Assembly: GCF_003253565.1 (NCBI RefSeq)
Contig: NZ_QKUF01000042.1
Coordinates: forward strand, 1-37,961
Direction of reading: 5' to 3'
Source of the DNA: Thermosporothrix hazakensis
Lineage (GTDB): Bacteria; Chloroflexota; Ktedonobacteria; Ktedonobacterales; Ktedonobacteraceae
DNA: 37,961 bases
Below, piece after piece: positions 8,446 through 16,683 of this stretch. The position numbers were made by a program, and so were the translations under genes. Numbering within the stretch: the first letter of the stretch is position 1; every line of letters begins with the position of its first letter. Under the pieces are notes generated by a model that was not told the origin of the DNA, did not search any database, and worked only from the letters and a program-made list of their open reading frames with translations.

Positions 8446-8905
8446 TTTTGCTCCTGCTGCTCGACAACGTGGATGGGCTCCTCGTCGTCCTACCAGACAG
8501 AAGCTGGCAGCAGCGCAAAGCGGCTGCACCAGACCTCGTCGAAGGAAGTCAATTGCCCAAATGAGCGCTTGCTGCCCTGGTGAGGCCCAGCGCAGTCATC
8601 GGTTGCGAGCTGTTTTTGTTGCTGGTACAACAGATCGGGTGATCCAGCGCCTGGCTCGCTTCCAGTTGATCCCCAACCGACTGAGCACCTGGCGCATGGT
8701 CTCGATGCTGACGGGCCGGACCATCCAGCCCTGACGCACACTCTGTTTGACGCGTACGTCCAGCATCCACGGGCTGGTTTGGAAGCCACAATCGCGAGGT
8801 GGTCGATGCAAGTACCGTTTTGAACTGCTCGGCCGTCACGTCTTCTCGCTGCACAGTTGCCAGGTGGTGGGGACGACTGGATCTGGCTTGCAGGGCTGCT
8901 CGTCC
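8445..8905 (-). pseudogene. IS630-family transposase remnant
   Basis: Read on the minus strand, three frames together give ALQARSSRPHHLA, then LHRPPRDCGFQTSPWMLDV, then IETMRQVLSRLGINWKRARR, and finally FDEVWCSRFALLPASVW, a stop and DDEEPIH. These match in order the same regions of the transposase at 11.9-13.0 kb (LQAGSSRPHCL; GETIRQTVLRLGEAWKRAK; VWWSRFALPRMHAWQ). The DEVW segment carries the first catalytic Asp of the DDE triad. Both ends and the rest of the catalytic domain are missing, and there are frameshifts and a stop. Confidence 0.7.
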
Positions 8906-9196
8906 CTGCTAGTTGAAGGCATGGGTTGCATGGTGCACCGTGAGAGATACGAGTGCTGACAGATCGAAGGTTGCAATTGGAGTATGTTGAGCATATTAGA
9001 TCCGAGACCGCCAGAAAGCCGCTTAGAAAACGAACTCAAGACATCCTGGTGCTTCCCAAAGGAGGCCGATGCAGATTGTGTCTATCATATAGGATATCTC
9101 GTCATATGATGCTTGATGGTGTCACGCTCGAATTGGGAAAAAAGAAGTAATATACTATAAAAGGATTTCTTTCGTTTTCTGATAAATAAAAAGGTT
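8906..9196 (+). other. Non-coding stretch, nothing recognised
   Basis: No open frame here has a start context or a recognisable product on either strand. The end nearest 9180 is AT-rich and supplies the T-run behind the DoxX terminator on the minus strand. Confidence 0.4.
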
Positions 9197-9308
9197 GTGG
9201 CTCAATTCAGGTGAATGAAGAGCGTGAGCATGGCACTTCATTCTCTGCGGAGAAAAAGAAGCGCCATGCTCAGATAAGCTCAGGATGCTTTCACCAGGAC
9301 TGAGCCAC
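9197..9308 (-). terminator. Nested inverted-repeat structure behind the DoxX gene, with T-run
   Basis: Arms nest over 112 nt: GTGGCTCA (9197-9204) with TGAGCCAC (9301-9308); GGTGAA (9210-9215) with TTCACC (9290-9295); TGAGCATGGC-CTTC (9225-9239) with GAAG-GCCATGCTCA (9258-9272), one mismatch; and TCTC/GAGA at the tip (9242-9245, 9250-9253). On the minus strand it begins about 10 nt after the DoxX stop and is followed by CACAACC and TTTTT, as expected of an intrinsic terminator. It is much larger than a normal terminator, so it could also be a palindromic mobile element or a structured RNA used as a terminator. Confidence 0.65.
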
Positions 9309-9318
9309 TTTCGTCCTT

Positions 9319-9693
9319 TCAGGACATTGACCAGAAGTGGGCCCACGCAACGAAGGTAGTCAGGGCGAGATAGATCAGGTTCACCAGCACATGCTTGTAC
9401 TCGTGACGGCGGAACTCCACGATCGCTGCCCCAACCATGATTAACGCCAGACCGACAGCCGCCAGAGGCACCAGGATCGGTACAATGTTAAGCATGGCGG
9501 GCAGGATCAGACCGATGGCTCCCAGGATCTCGATTGTTCCCAGGGTCTTGACAAAGCTAGAGCTGAACTCCAAGACCCATCCCCCGCCAGGAACCCTGGC
9601 TAGTTTCTCATAAGGAATGAATAGCTTGTTCGCGCCCGCGACAAGGAAGATAGCAGCCAGCAGGCCAGTGATGATCCACAAAGGAATGTTCAT
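9319..9693 (-). CDS. DoxX-like small integral membrane protein
   Basis: The start chosen is the ATG at 9693 (MNIPLWIITG), which has GGAGA about 6 nt upstream on the minus strand; the open frame extends 12 codons further with no such site. The 124-residue protein has four membrane helices: PLWIITGLLAAIFLVAGANK, LGTIEILGAIGLILPAML, ILVPLAAVGLALIMVGAA and LVNLIYLALTTFVAW. The GANKL motif after helix 1 and the EILGAIGL motif in helix 2 are typical of the DoxX-like family (PF13564). These proteins are poorly characterised, with proposed links to redox or thiol metabolism. It is a single gene with its own terminator. Confidence 0.85.
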   Translation of the reverse strand: MNIPLWIITGLLAAIFLVAGANKLFIPYEKLARVPGGGWVLEFSSSFVKTLGTIEILGAIGLILPAMLNIVPILVPLAAVGLALIMVGAAIVEFRRHEYKHVLVNLIYLALTTFVAWAHFWSMS

Positions 9694-10093
9694 AAGTTCT
9701 CTCCTTGACGGGTATCTCGATTTTTCCAAGCCCGTCTTTATTTATTTTGGAAAACTGTTTTCTTTCGCAGCTCGTTTTTGCGAGACCTTTCGTCTTTGCG
9801 TTTCTAGAAAGGGGACAAGTGAGCACCCCAAGAACGTGACAACAGCGTGACGGAAATTGTTCGTCTTCTCTCGAAAACGGTCCAATGGTGAAGCATTGCA
9901 CCTGTTCATAAGAACGCAGCCAGTGACGAGATGTCCCTGATCTTGCTGTATGTGCCGCCTGTGAACTGCCTTCATCAGCCGGGAGAAAGGATCTGCTGTG
10001 TGGGCATAGGATGGAAAAAGGGGGTAGACTCAAGAAGGTTCTCACAGAGGGGGATTTTGCAGCCGCTTGCCAGGGGCTCTCAGCAGAACCAGG
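9694..10093 (+). other. Intergenic region upstream of the CRISPR remnant
   Basis: No gene seen on either strand. If the CRISPR repeats at 10.1 kb are in the usual orientation, this is the leader side. The stretch 10069-10090 (GCTTGCCAGGGGCTCT) resembles the 5' half of a repeat and may be another decayed unit. The DoxX promoter should lie near 9700-9780 on the minus strand but is not recognisable. Confidence 0.4.
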
Positions 10094-10202
10094 GTTGCCA
10101 GGGCTCTAAGGGGTTGTTGGGGATTGAAACCTTGATATCCCCAGAATGGACGCGGCGCCTGAATGGTTACAAGGGCTCTAAGGGGCTGTTGAGAATTGAA
10201 AC
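10094..10202 (+). CRISPR. Relic CRISPR array: two 37-nt repeats around one 35-nt spacer
   Basis: Repeat 1 (10094-10130) and repeat 2 (10166-10202) both start GTT, share GGGCTCTAAGGGG, and end in ATTGAAAC. They differ at about six positions. The 35-nt spacer is 10131-10165. A repeat of 37 nt starting GTT and ending GAAAC, with a ~35-nt spacer, is typical of CRISPR arrays. A third, truncated unit follows at 10242-10258 (GTGTAAC-GGCTCTAAGG), 75 bases after repeat 2 by its shared core, giving a second spacer of about 39 nt. The mutated repeats and absence of cas genes in this window suggest a dead or orphan array. Confidence 0.7.
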
Positions 10203-10256
10203 TTGTATCCGTCCATAGGCTTGGCTCTGTTTCTTTTAATGGTGTAACGGCTCTAA

Positions 10257-10307
10257 GGTTTACCGCCGTCGGCACAGCTCGGTTTTCTCTGCTGAAAGCG
10301 GTAAACC
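10257..10307. repeat. 10-bp inverted repeat at the decayed end of the CRISPR relic
   Basis: GGTTTACCGC (10257-10266) and GCGGTAAACC (10298-10307) are exact reverse complements separated by 31 nt. The left arm begins exactly where the third CRISPR repeat stops matching. This suggests that an insertion or recombination event truncated the array here. Confidence 0.5.
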
Positions 10308-10514
10308 ATCCAACATGCGCAAGGTATACGTGTCATCACGCAGCGACCAGTCGGGATGCTCGTGCGAGCCTTCAGCGCAGCGTCGCTCACTTTTCCAACC
10401 ACATCATGTCCCTGCCCTTCTTCCCTTTCATCTGTTGCCTGGAGTGAAGTGTTCCTGGGAACCAGGCCATTGAGAGTTCTTTGCTTTACATCGAACTTTC
10501 CATTTCTTCTCTAT

Positions 10515-10883
10515 ATGGAGGGTGTGGGCGCATTGACCGGGGTGGCCAATGGCTTTGCTGATGTTGCGGTAGATGGTAAGCCAGCACCAAAGTCAACCCC
10601 GGTACCAACAGCAACGCCGACGCCAACAACGAAGCGAACAGCAAAGCCAACAGTGAAGTCTACAACTCCATCTGCATCTCCGAGTCGGATACCTCCTGCA
10701 ACATGGTGGGAGCCTGTTTATAGCGATGATCCTGTAGATGCTTACCTTGGAGGGTATGATTGGTATCGCTCAGTTCAAGAATCCTGGGAGCGAGCTGGGA
10801 ACACTGGTAATGTATCGCAACAGTATTTCAAGAAGAAGACCTGGTATGCGCAAAAGCTTACCAAGGCAAGATGGTGGGAGTAG
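10515..10883 (+). pseudogene. Secreted-type protein with Pro/Thr linker, 5' end lost
   Basis: The frame is open from 10356. The first ATG in a sensible context is at 10515, but it has no ribosome-binding site and no signal peptide follows. From there the protein has a Pro/Thr/Lys-rich linker (KSTPVPTATPTPTTKRTAKP and more), then a compact ~55-residue end containing PATWWEPVYSDDP and GGYDWYRSVQESWERA, closing with TKARWWE and stop. The linker is typical of extracellular or wall-anchored proteins of these bacteria. It is best read as the tail of a secreted protein whose 5' end has been replaced. The domain is not recognised. Confidence 0.45.
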
Positions 10884-11180
10884 AAGACTTAGCTAAGTTT
10901 TGGGAGAGGAGCTGTATAGCTTCTCTCCCAAGAACGAACCTTAACGATTCGTTATATCTCATCGGCTGATCTGGTCTTGCTTTTTTAGTAGCTTTATTGT
11001 AGAGTAATCAGGAGATTCAGGCTAAATTGTTCAACATCCTTTACACACGAAATATGCAACAAGAGAATTTATCATACTCCATTGTGTGGTAATTTGTGAA
11101 ATTACTTACCAATGCATAAGAGCCAAGCCTATTACTTGCTCTTATTACCATTAGTATTAGCATAGAAGGAGAAAAGCTGT
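10884..11180 (+). other. AT-rich spacer, nothing seen
   Basis: Low-GC DNA without an open frame of note. AGAAGGAG at about 11164-11171 is the ribosome-binding site of the next gene. Confidence 0.4.
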
Positions 11181-11678
11181 ATGCCTCTGCTAATAAATTG
11201 TTTTATCATTCTATTGATTGTTTTAGGCATTATTATTAGTATTGCTCTGAATCGTCCACTTGCGAGAGTGCTAGAAAGATACCCAAAGAAAAATACTCCC
11301 GAAATATTTTATCCTTTTAGGAACGTTTATGCTTCTCCCTATAACTATAACTTTTATTAGTTATATTCTTAGTAGAGATATGCTTTGTTTTGTCTTAACC
11401 ATAGTTCTTTTTGGAATCGTATATGTAACTTTATATATATATACAATGTATATCTTTGTTCATTGATGCCAATGAGTATTTATGGAAGGTTTTTAGCTAC
11501 ATGGGGAACAATGCTTGTTGCATCTTTTACTCTATTTCTTACTAAATATTTCCCACAAAACCTATTAACCCAACCTATAATAATAACCATTTATATGTTT
11601 TCATGTTCGTTTTTGCTATGCATTACTTTTATTATAGGTATATTGTTACATAAAAATAAAGGTATAAAATCTAGATGA
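11181..11678 (+). pseudogene. Small AT-rich membrane protein gene(s) in two alternating frames
   Basis: AGAAGGAG precedes an ATG at 11181. Frame A reads MPLLINCFIILLIVLGIIIS (a membrane helix) and ALNRPLARVLERYPKKNTPE before running out at the TAG at 11358-11360. Membrane-like sequence continues in frame B from about 11320 (GTFMLLPITITFISYILS, then LCFVLTIVLFGIVYVTLYIY) to a TGA at 11464-11466. It resumes in frame A from the ATG at 11466 (overlap TGATG): MPMSIYGRFLATWGTMLVAS ... ITFIIGILLHKNKGIKSR, ending at 11678. The simplest view is one four- or five-TM protein with two opposing frameshifts. Alternatively it is three overlapping small membrane proteins with translational coupling. The family is unknown, and base composition is far more AT-rich than that of neighbours. 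Confidence 0.5.
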
Positions 11679-11852
11679 TATCGTACACCTAGCGTAAAGG
11701 ACTTGTTGCTCTCGCCTTTCACTGCGGAATGAAGTCGGTACACCGTACTACATGAAATGCTATTTAATGTCTTACAGAGTGTTTCATTCCCTTAACATGG
11801 TCTTTTGTTCTGCAAGATGAGATAGTATCTTACTTCCATGGTGCGGGGCCTA

Positions 11853-13045
11853 GTGCCTTTTCAAGGAACCTTTTCGGAGTCAGGAAGAGACAGATGAGGT
11901 TCATAGGAGCAACCGAAGTAAGCACAGACACGGCTTGCCAACTCATGGACAGAGAGCAGACCAGCAGGCTCAACGACGGCACGCTTGCCATGCACCCATT
12001 TGGGTTCGATGGGGTTGAGCCACGGGCTTTGTTTGGGCAAAAGCAAGGGCAAGATGCGCACGCCTTTGCCCGACTGCTTGACCTGCTGGTTCTGTTCTCT
12101 GATCCAGGTTCGCACCAGCGCGCGAGACATGCCAAGAAGCGTGATCCCAGATCAAGAGCCAATGGTGTTTGCCCTCTTGCTCCAATCGCTGACCACACCA
12201 CTCAAGAAACTGGGTGGTGATGGCTGAGAGGGGGCGACCGGTGACAAAGCGCAGCCACATGCTCTCTCGCACTGGCTTTGTCGACGTGCCTTCTTGCCAC
12301 AAGACTCCATACCAGGCCAGAGCTTTGGGGTCGGGATCGTTTTTCTGCCACGACCGTTCCACCAGGGAGAAGGGATGCTCCACGCTCTGCCAGGCGTGCA
12401 TACGAGGCAGAGCAAAGCGACTCCACCACACTTGATCGACACATCCAATGGCTCACTCAGGCTGCGGGCTTGCCCAAGCGATCAGTTGGTCGCGCGCCGT
12501 TTTTTTGCTGGTACAACGGATCGGGACGGTTGATGTGCTGTTTGGCTCGTTTCCAAGCTTCTCCCAGCCGTAGCACCGTCTGCCGGATGGTTTCGCCACT
12601 GACCAGCGACTGGGTCAGTCCTTCTTGCTGGCAAATCTCTGCCAACAGATCTCAGGTCCAGACGCTGGTAGGCTTGCCGAAAGAGCGTGGCCCGCGCTGC
12701 ATCAGTTCTTGCAAACGCGGCAGATCGCGATCCTCTCTCGCCTGGTGCAAGCAGTGGGGGCGTGAGGAGCCGGCTTGTAGCACGGCGAAGCCTTTGGTAT
12801 TGAAGCCTTTGATGACAGTGCGCACAATCTGGTCGTCGCAGCCCAGTTGCTTGGCGATGGCCGTGGCGCGCTCCTGGCGGGCTGACGCCAGCAAAATCTG
12901 GCAGCACCGCAGGACAAAGGCATCTGATGAGCGCAGGCCGGCTTTGAGCTGCTGCTGTTCTTTCGCGCTCAACGGGCGAACAAAAATAGGAGCACTTATG
13001 GTTCTTCTGATACTACATCTCCTGTCACCTGTCTTGACAGTGCAC
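11853..13045. mobile_element. IS630-family insertion sequence with both ends visible (dead)
   Basis: The ends are imperfect inverted repeats: GTGCCTTTTCAAGG from 11853, and the reverse complement of 13032-13045, GTGCACTGTCAAGA. They match at GTGC, at scattered positions and through TCAAG. Both are flanked by TA (11851-11852 and 13046-13047), the target duplication of the IS630/Tc1 group. The length of 1193 bp is normal for the family. The transposase inside is broken, so the element could move only if a working copy elsewhere supplied the enzyme. Confidence 0.75.
11861..12999 (-). pseudogene. IS630-family transposase with stops and frameshifts
   Basis: The minus-strand order is: APIFVRPLSAKEQQQLKAGL; helix-turn-helix ERATAIAKQLGCDDQIVRTV; a TGA at about 12651 between SVWT and DLLAEICQQEG; LRLGEAWKRAKQHINRPDPL; a frameshift and a second stop near 12450; VWWSRFALPRMHAWQ (site of the first catalytic acidic residue); LLIWDHASWH (second Asp); a frameshift near 12110; LPKQSPWLNPIEPKWVHGKR (the NPIE Glu); and an end at 11861. 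With the lesions repaired the ~380-residue protein would be complete. The natural start codon appears to be an ATA near 12994-12999, another sign of decay. Confidence 0.8.
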
Positions 13046-13047
13046 TA

Positions 13048-13776
13048 GTTACAGGTTTGCTCATCCTGATAGATGATGAGGCAAGGCGGAGTCAAGGGAT
13101 CGGTTTTCTCTCCAGCTTGCTATGGAATGTCAGGATGCGGCGAGACGTCGAGCAGCCCATAGCTCATCCGGTTGAATTTCCCGGCAACGTCTGAGAAGAG
13201 GATTATGTGACTGTACTAAAGTGTTCTAAGTATGAAAAAGAACTTAAATTATATGAAATCTATGCTGTATTAAGAGTAATTGGGAACAAAAGTTTGCTTA
13301 GGTTACTGAGATTTTTTTTGATCCTATAATAGCAAAAAAATATGTTTTCGTATTAAAAAGTTAAAAAGATTGTTATATATTCGTAATGTAAAAAGACTCC
13401 GAGACACTTTATAGATGATAGGGAACTATCAGGGAGAATGCCGGATTGTTGAAGATACTGCCTAAGGAAAGATTCAAGAAGTGTTTCTTGGGAAAACTTT
13501 ATTATTTAAATGAAAGGTGTAATATGAGCCATGGAATATAGAGGAAGATAGATAAAAATAAATATTAGCTTTAAAAATATAAAATAGACAAGAATACGCT
13601 CTTCTAGGATAAAATAGATAACATTATATTCTTGATATTCTTGACTCGCTAACGAACGAAGGACGGAATCGTAGAAGACTAGTTCCTCTAGAGGAAAAAG
13701 GATGCTGATTAGAAACGCATCTTGCTAAGCTGACAAAGGTTCTGTTTGCCATACGACATAAAGAAAGGATGACAGT
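13048..13776 (+). other. Gene-free, mostly AT-rich stretch
   Basis: 13060-13200 is of moderate GC and may be the old flank into which the IS630 element inserted. 13200-13770 is very AT-rich. No open frame, tRNA or hairpin of note was found. GAAAGGAT near 13764 is the ribosome-binding site for the next gene. Confidence 0.4.
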
Positions 13777-14306
13777 ATGCCGGTTGGTATTCTTTTTTAA
13801 CTTTATTGCAACTAGTGATTAGTTCTGTTTTCCTTCTCGCGGCTGTTGGAAAATTTTTGGAAGGAGAATCATTTCGCGCCGTTTTACGGTTAAGTGAGTT
13901 TCCTGAGTGGTTAGTTCGTCTTCTTGTATTTTTTGTTCCTTTGGGAGAACTTGGCGTCGCATTTGGAATCTTTCTTAGTTCCTCCTACATTTTAAGTATC
14001 TTCTTCGCGCTGGCAGTATGTTCTTTGTTACTGTTTACGGGCTGGATGTTTTTTATTATTAAAAAAGGTATAAACATTAGATGTGGTTGCTTTGGAAATG
14101 CTAGTGCTAAGGTAGGTAAAGGTAGTGTTTTTAGGAATCTTTGCTTGCTTTGTTTCGCTTTATTGGGATTAATACTTACATTTCAGTACAAGAGCCTCCT
14201 TCCAAAATTTTGTTTAGAACTAGTTATGGTAAGTGTCTCGCTTTACCTTTATAGCCCTACTCCGTTCCTTCATCGTTGCACGTCCGGAACAGATACTCTC
14301 TTTTAA
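13777..14306 (+). pseudogene. MauE/DoxX-like membrane protein, frameshifted at its 5' end
   Basis: An ATG at 13777 behind GAAAGGATGACAGT starts MPVGILF and stops at once. The main frame then runs LTLLQLVISSVFLLAAVGKF to 14306 with four or five membrane helices, and no ATG with a ribosome-binding site serves it. One base too many or too few in the T-run at 13793-13798 explains this. The main frame has the hallmark of the MauE family (PF07291): helix, LSEFPEWLVRLLVFFVPLGE, then the IRCGCFGN motif after helix 3. MauE is the membrane partner of MauD in methylamine dehydrogenase maturation and related thiol-disulfide exchange. The C-terminus (LHRCTSGTDTLF) is odd. The MauD-like remnant follows directly. 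Confidence 0.7.
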
Positions 14307-14409
14307 AGAGTTGCACAAAATACAGGAAAGAAATTGATGGGCGATAGATACAGAGAGGAGAAGAGAAAGATTTAATAAATTTTATGGGTGTAACAAGAAA
14401 AAAAGTTTT

Positions 14410-14740
14410 ATGAGCCCCATGTTTTACGCTTTGTACTTTTTGCTTTGGCTCCTTGTTCTTTTTCTAAGTGTACTTTTGTTGCTGGTGTATCGTCATTTTG
14501 GTTTTCTCGCCCTAGGTACAGTTGAAGGGGTGCAGCCCTTTATTGGGATTTATCTCTGGAGCTGTATATGGAAGTATGCGGGAGTTCGTAACATTGGTTG
14601 GTCTCTGGAATGCTTTTTGTCAATTACACCCGGAGCGCCTTATGAAGCTTTACGACTCTCTAGGAGAATATGTTTCATGGTTGAATCGGTTCTGGCTTTT
14701 TGTGGGAGTTCCATTGCTTGTATTCTTAACATGGAATTGA
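14410..14740 (+). pseudogene. MauD-like (thioredoxin-fold) protein, only the N-terminal anchor left
   Basis: The ATG at 14410 begins MSPMFYALYFLLWLLVLFLS, VLLLLVYRHFGFLALGTVEG. This is the single-helix anchor and the RHFG--ALGT--G motif that precede the thioredoxin domain in MauD-like proteins. The CxxC-containing domain is absent. After about 14530 unrelated membrane-like sequence follows in another frame (VTLVGLWNAFCQLHPERLMK, RFWLFVGVPLLVFLTWN), ending at 14740. MauE and MauD normally occur as a pair, which supports both calls. The pair is non-functional here. Confidence 0.55.
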
Positions 14741-14743
14741 GAC

Positions 14744-14775
14744 TCAAACATAGGGATAGAAATCCCTATGTTTGA
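14744..14775 (+). terminator. Perfect 14-bp hairpin behind the MauE/MauD remnants
   Basis: TCAAACATAGGGAT (14744-14757) pairs exactly with 14762-14775 around an AGAA loop. There is no T-run after it. It begins 3 nt after the stop at 14740, which suggests a U-less terminator. Confidence 0.55.
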
Positions 14776-14856
14776 ATCGCTTGGTGTGAATGATGGAGGA
14801 TGTGAAAAAGAAGGCATCCATCATCGTCAAAACGCAAAGCGAAAAGAAAGGAACGC

Positions 14857-15075
14857 ATGATGTCTGACGTGGACTCCTTCCTGACGATCCTGTCTATCAT
14901 GAGTGACGATCTGTATCAAGCAGATGTGCCAGAGGCAGGGGGAAGTATGGCCGCAAGTCATATCCTTTCGCTTTCCGAAGTGCTCACACTGGCGATTACG
15001 AGCCAGGAGGACCGCTTCCGCTTCATCGTGCAGTACTTGCATCCGGCCTTCCTGACACTGCCGCACCGCAGTTAG
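14857..15075 (+). pseudogene. N-terminal fragment of a DDE transposase (IS4/IS5/IS982-like)
   Basis: The ATG at 14857 has AAAGGAACGC before it. The 72-residue frame reads MSDVDSFLTILSIMSDDLYQ, then SLSEVLTLAITSQ, then FRFIVQYLHPAFLTLPHRS and a stop. A D-FLT--Y---DD start, an LS-SEV-TLA segment and an F-TLPHRS ending are the usual N-terminal pattern of a class of DDE transposases common in these genomes. The next bases continue briefly in the same frame after the stop (LEQF). The catalytic part is missing. Confidence 0.55.
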
Positions 15076-15704
15076 CTGGAGCAGTTCAGAAGTAGTTCAT
15101 GGAAGCCACCTGGTCAGACCAGGTGCGTCTGATGCTGGAGCTGACCGAGTGACTCTCTGAGGCGAGTTGTCATGCTCGGGTTGATATGAAGGGATCATGC
15201 TACGGTGCGCCGTCACGGCTCAGGGAGCTATGACCAACTCTGAGATTCCGCAGTCAACTGCGCCGATCAGGCGCTGTTTGACTGCTGCTTGTCTGTGCAC
15301 ATTGTACTCCTGCGATGCTGCTGACATGGGAACAATGCTCTATGGGGTGTATTTGGTCGACCTCGGCATTGCGGGTGTGCGTACACAGCAGCAGGTATTT
15401 GAGGGTACTGGTTGTGTCCCCTCTCAAGCGAGGAACGCGGCTTGATCGGACCCTGAAGGGCGGCTGGGCAGCGTTTCTTCACGAGCCGACGCAGTGAGGT
15501 TAAGATGGTGTGCACAAAACTGCGCGGTTTTTTTCCGGATCCAACAGGAGTGACCGCAGACGCACAAAGGGTCTTCCTGCTAGGGGGGGCGGCCAGCATG
15601 GTGAGGCTCTTCGCCTGTCTCTGGCTCAAAGCTTGACTTGGTCATCCCTTGCTGGCTGATTGTATGAGCTTTCCGTCAAGCGTTAACTTGGAAGAGAGGA
15701 TACT
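15076..15704 (+). other. Scrambled IS-derived stretch without an intact gene
   Basis: It contains a perfect 9+1+9 palindrome at 15107-15125 (CACCTGGTC-A-GACCAGGTG). The section 15517-15640 resembles, in inverted orientation, 22590-22720: TTTTTTCCG, then TCCAA-AGGAG-GACCG, then CTTCGCCTGTCTCTGGCT. The family is not identified. No open frame has a credible start. GAGAGGA at about 15694 is the ribosome-binding site of the lipoprotein gene. Confidence 0.45.
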
Positions 15705-16331
15705 ATGAAAAAGAGAATCACGCTTTTATGTCTGTTTGCTTTGATTTTTCTCCTTATCCTATCTGGTTGTCAGCAAATACCAGACTATGCTCTTGACAAC
15801 GCTCCTACGCTTGCGCCTACAAAACCTGTGATTACTCTGCAAAAGCTACGAGAGAGACCTTTACAGCTTCCGACTTTGCCTCGTGGCGCGGATTGCCCGA
15901 CGACATCTGTACATCGTTTCGGTCAACGAATTGTGATGGGAAATGGACCAATTTATGTTGTTATTGAAACGATTCAAACTGCTGCTCAACCTGCTATTTT
16001 ACAATTACGCCGTTTTGACCCACATGATGCGAATGCCAGTGCTTTGAAAGATCCGGAGTGGAGACCTGCTAAAGCTCTTTGGTTTGCTGATACCAGTAAA
16101 TATCAAGGAATAGGCCTTGTTCGTGGTCGGCAATTAGATGGTTCAGCAGCAGTTCTTTTCGATTATGATTTATCGAAGGATTTAGAGCTACCAGAGTTTA
16201 CTCACACTCCTGAAGAGATCGACAGACCTTCTTATATTCGTATCAATCAGCAAAGTCCTGGCTGTTATGGTTTACAGATTGACGGTAGTAATTTTACCGA
16301 TGTTATTATCTTTCAAGTAAAAGACGTGTAA
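15705..16331 (+). CDS. Putative lipoprotein of unknown function
   Basis: 208 residues. The ATG follows GAGAGGATACT. The N-terminus MKKRITLLCLFALIFLLILS then GC is a lipoprotein signal peptide (charged start, hydrophobic core, lipobox LSGC), so the mature protein would begin at Cys22 and sit on the outside of the membrane. A short Pro/Thr spacer follows, then a globular domain beginning LQLPTLPRGADCPTTSVHRF and ending SNFTDVIIFQVKDV; two further Cys (in ADCPTT and PGCYGL) might pair. No domain is recognised. Codon use and GC are lower than in the RHS gene downstream. It stands alone. Confidence 0.8.
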   Translation: MKKRITLLCLFALIFLLILSGCQQIPDYALDNAPTLAPTKPVITLQKLRERPLQLPTLPRGADCPTTSVHRFGQRIVMGNGPIYVVIETIQTAAQPAILQLRRFDPHDANASALKDPEWRPAKALWFADTSKYQGIGLVRGRQLDGSAAVLFDYDLSKDLELPEFTHTPEEIDRPSYIRINQQSPGCYGLQIDGSNFTDVIIFQVKDV

Positions 16332-16645
16332 ATGTAGATATAATTTGAGGATTTGGCGAAGGATATATTAGAAAAATGAATATAGAATAAAGTAATCTCG
16401 TGAAGAGATAGAAAGGGATAGATATGTAGTTATAAGTATCTATAAGAGATATATCTTGATGAGCATGAGGTTCGTGCACTAAAAGCGCAGCAAGCAGTGG
16501 GAACTGCTTCAGCGACGGGAAAGGTCTCTTCTGGTTTGCGTGATGGAACAACGCGTTGAAAAAGGGGTCTCTTCAAAGTGGTTCCTGCGAAGTCCTCGCG
16601 ACAGAACACAGAACACGGTGAGCGTACACGGTCACGCGAGGCTTG

Positions 16646-16669
16646 AACACAGTGTACGTACACTGTGTT
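16646..16669. repeat. Perfect 24-bp palindrome
   Basis: AACACAGTGTAC at 16646-16657 is followed at once by its exact reverse complement, with no spacer. A spacer-less palindrome suggests a dimeric-protein binding site (operator or recombinase site) rather than an RNA hairpin. A weaker inverted pair, GGTGAGCGTACACGGTCAC, lies just upstream at about 16618-16636. Confidence 0.7.
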
Positions 16670-16683
16670 GTGCAGATGAAGCG

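Noticed and set aside
10094..10202. Functional CRISPR-Cas system
   Set aside because: No cas gene in the window, and the repeats are already diverged; only a relic array is claimed.
12278..13048. 256-codon plus-strand open frame
   Set aside because: It is antisense to the IS630 transposase, whose motifs are clear on the minus strand.
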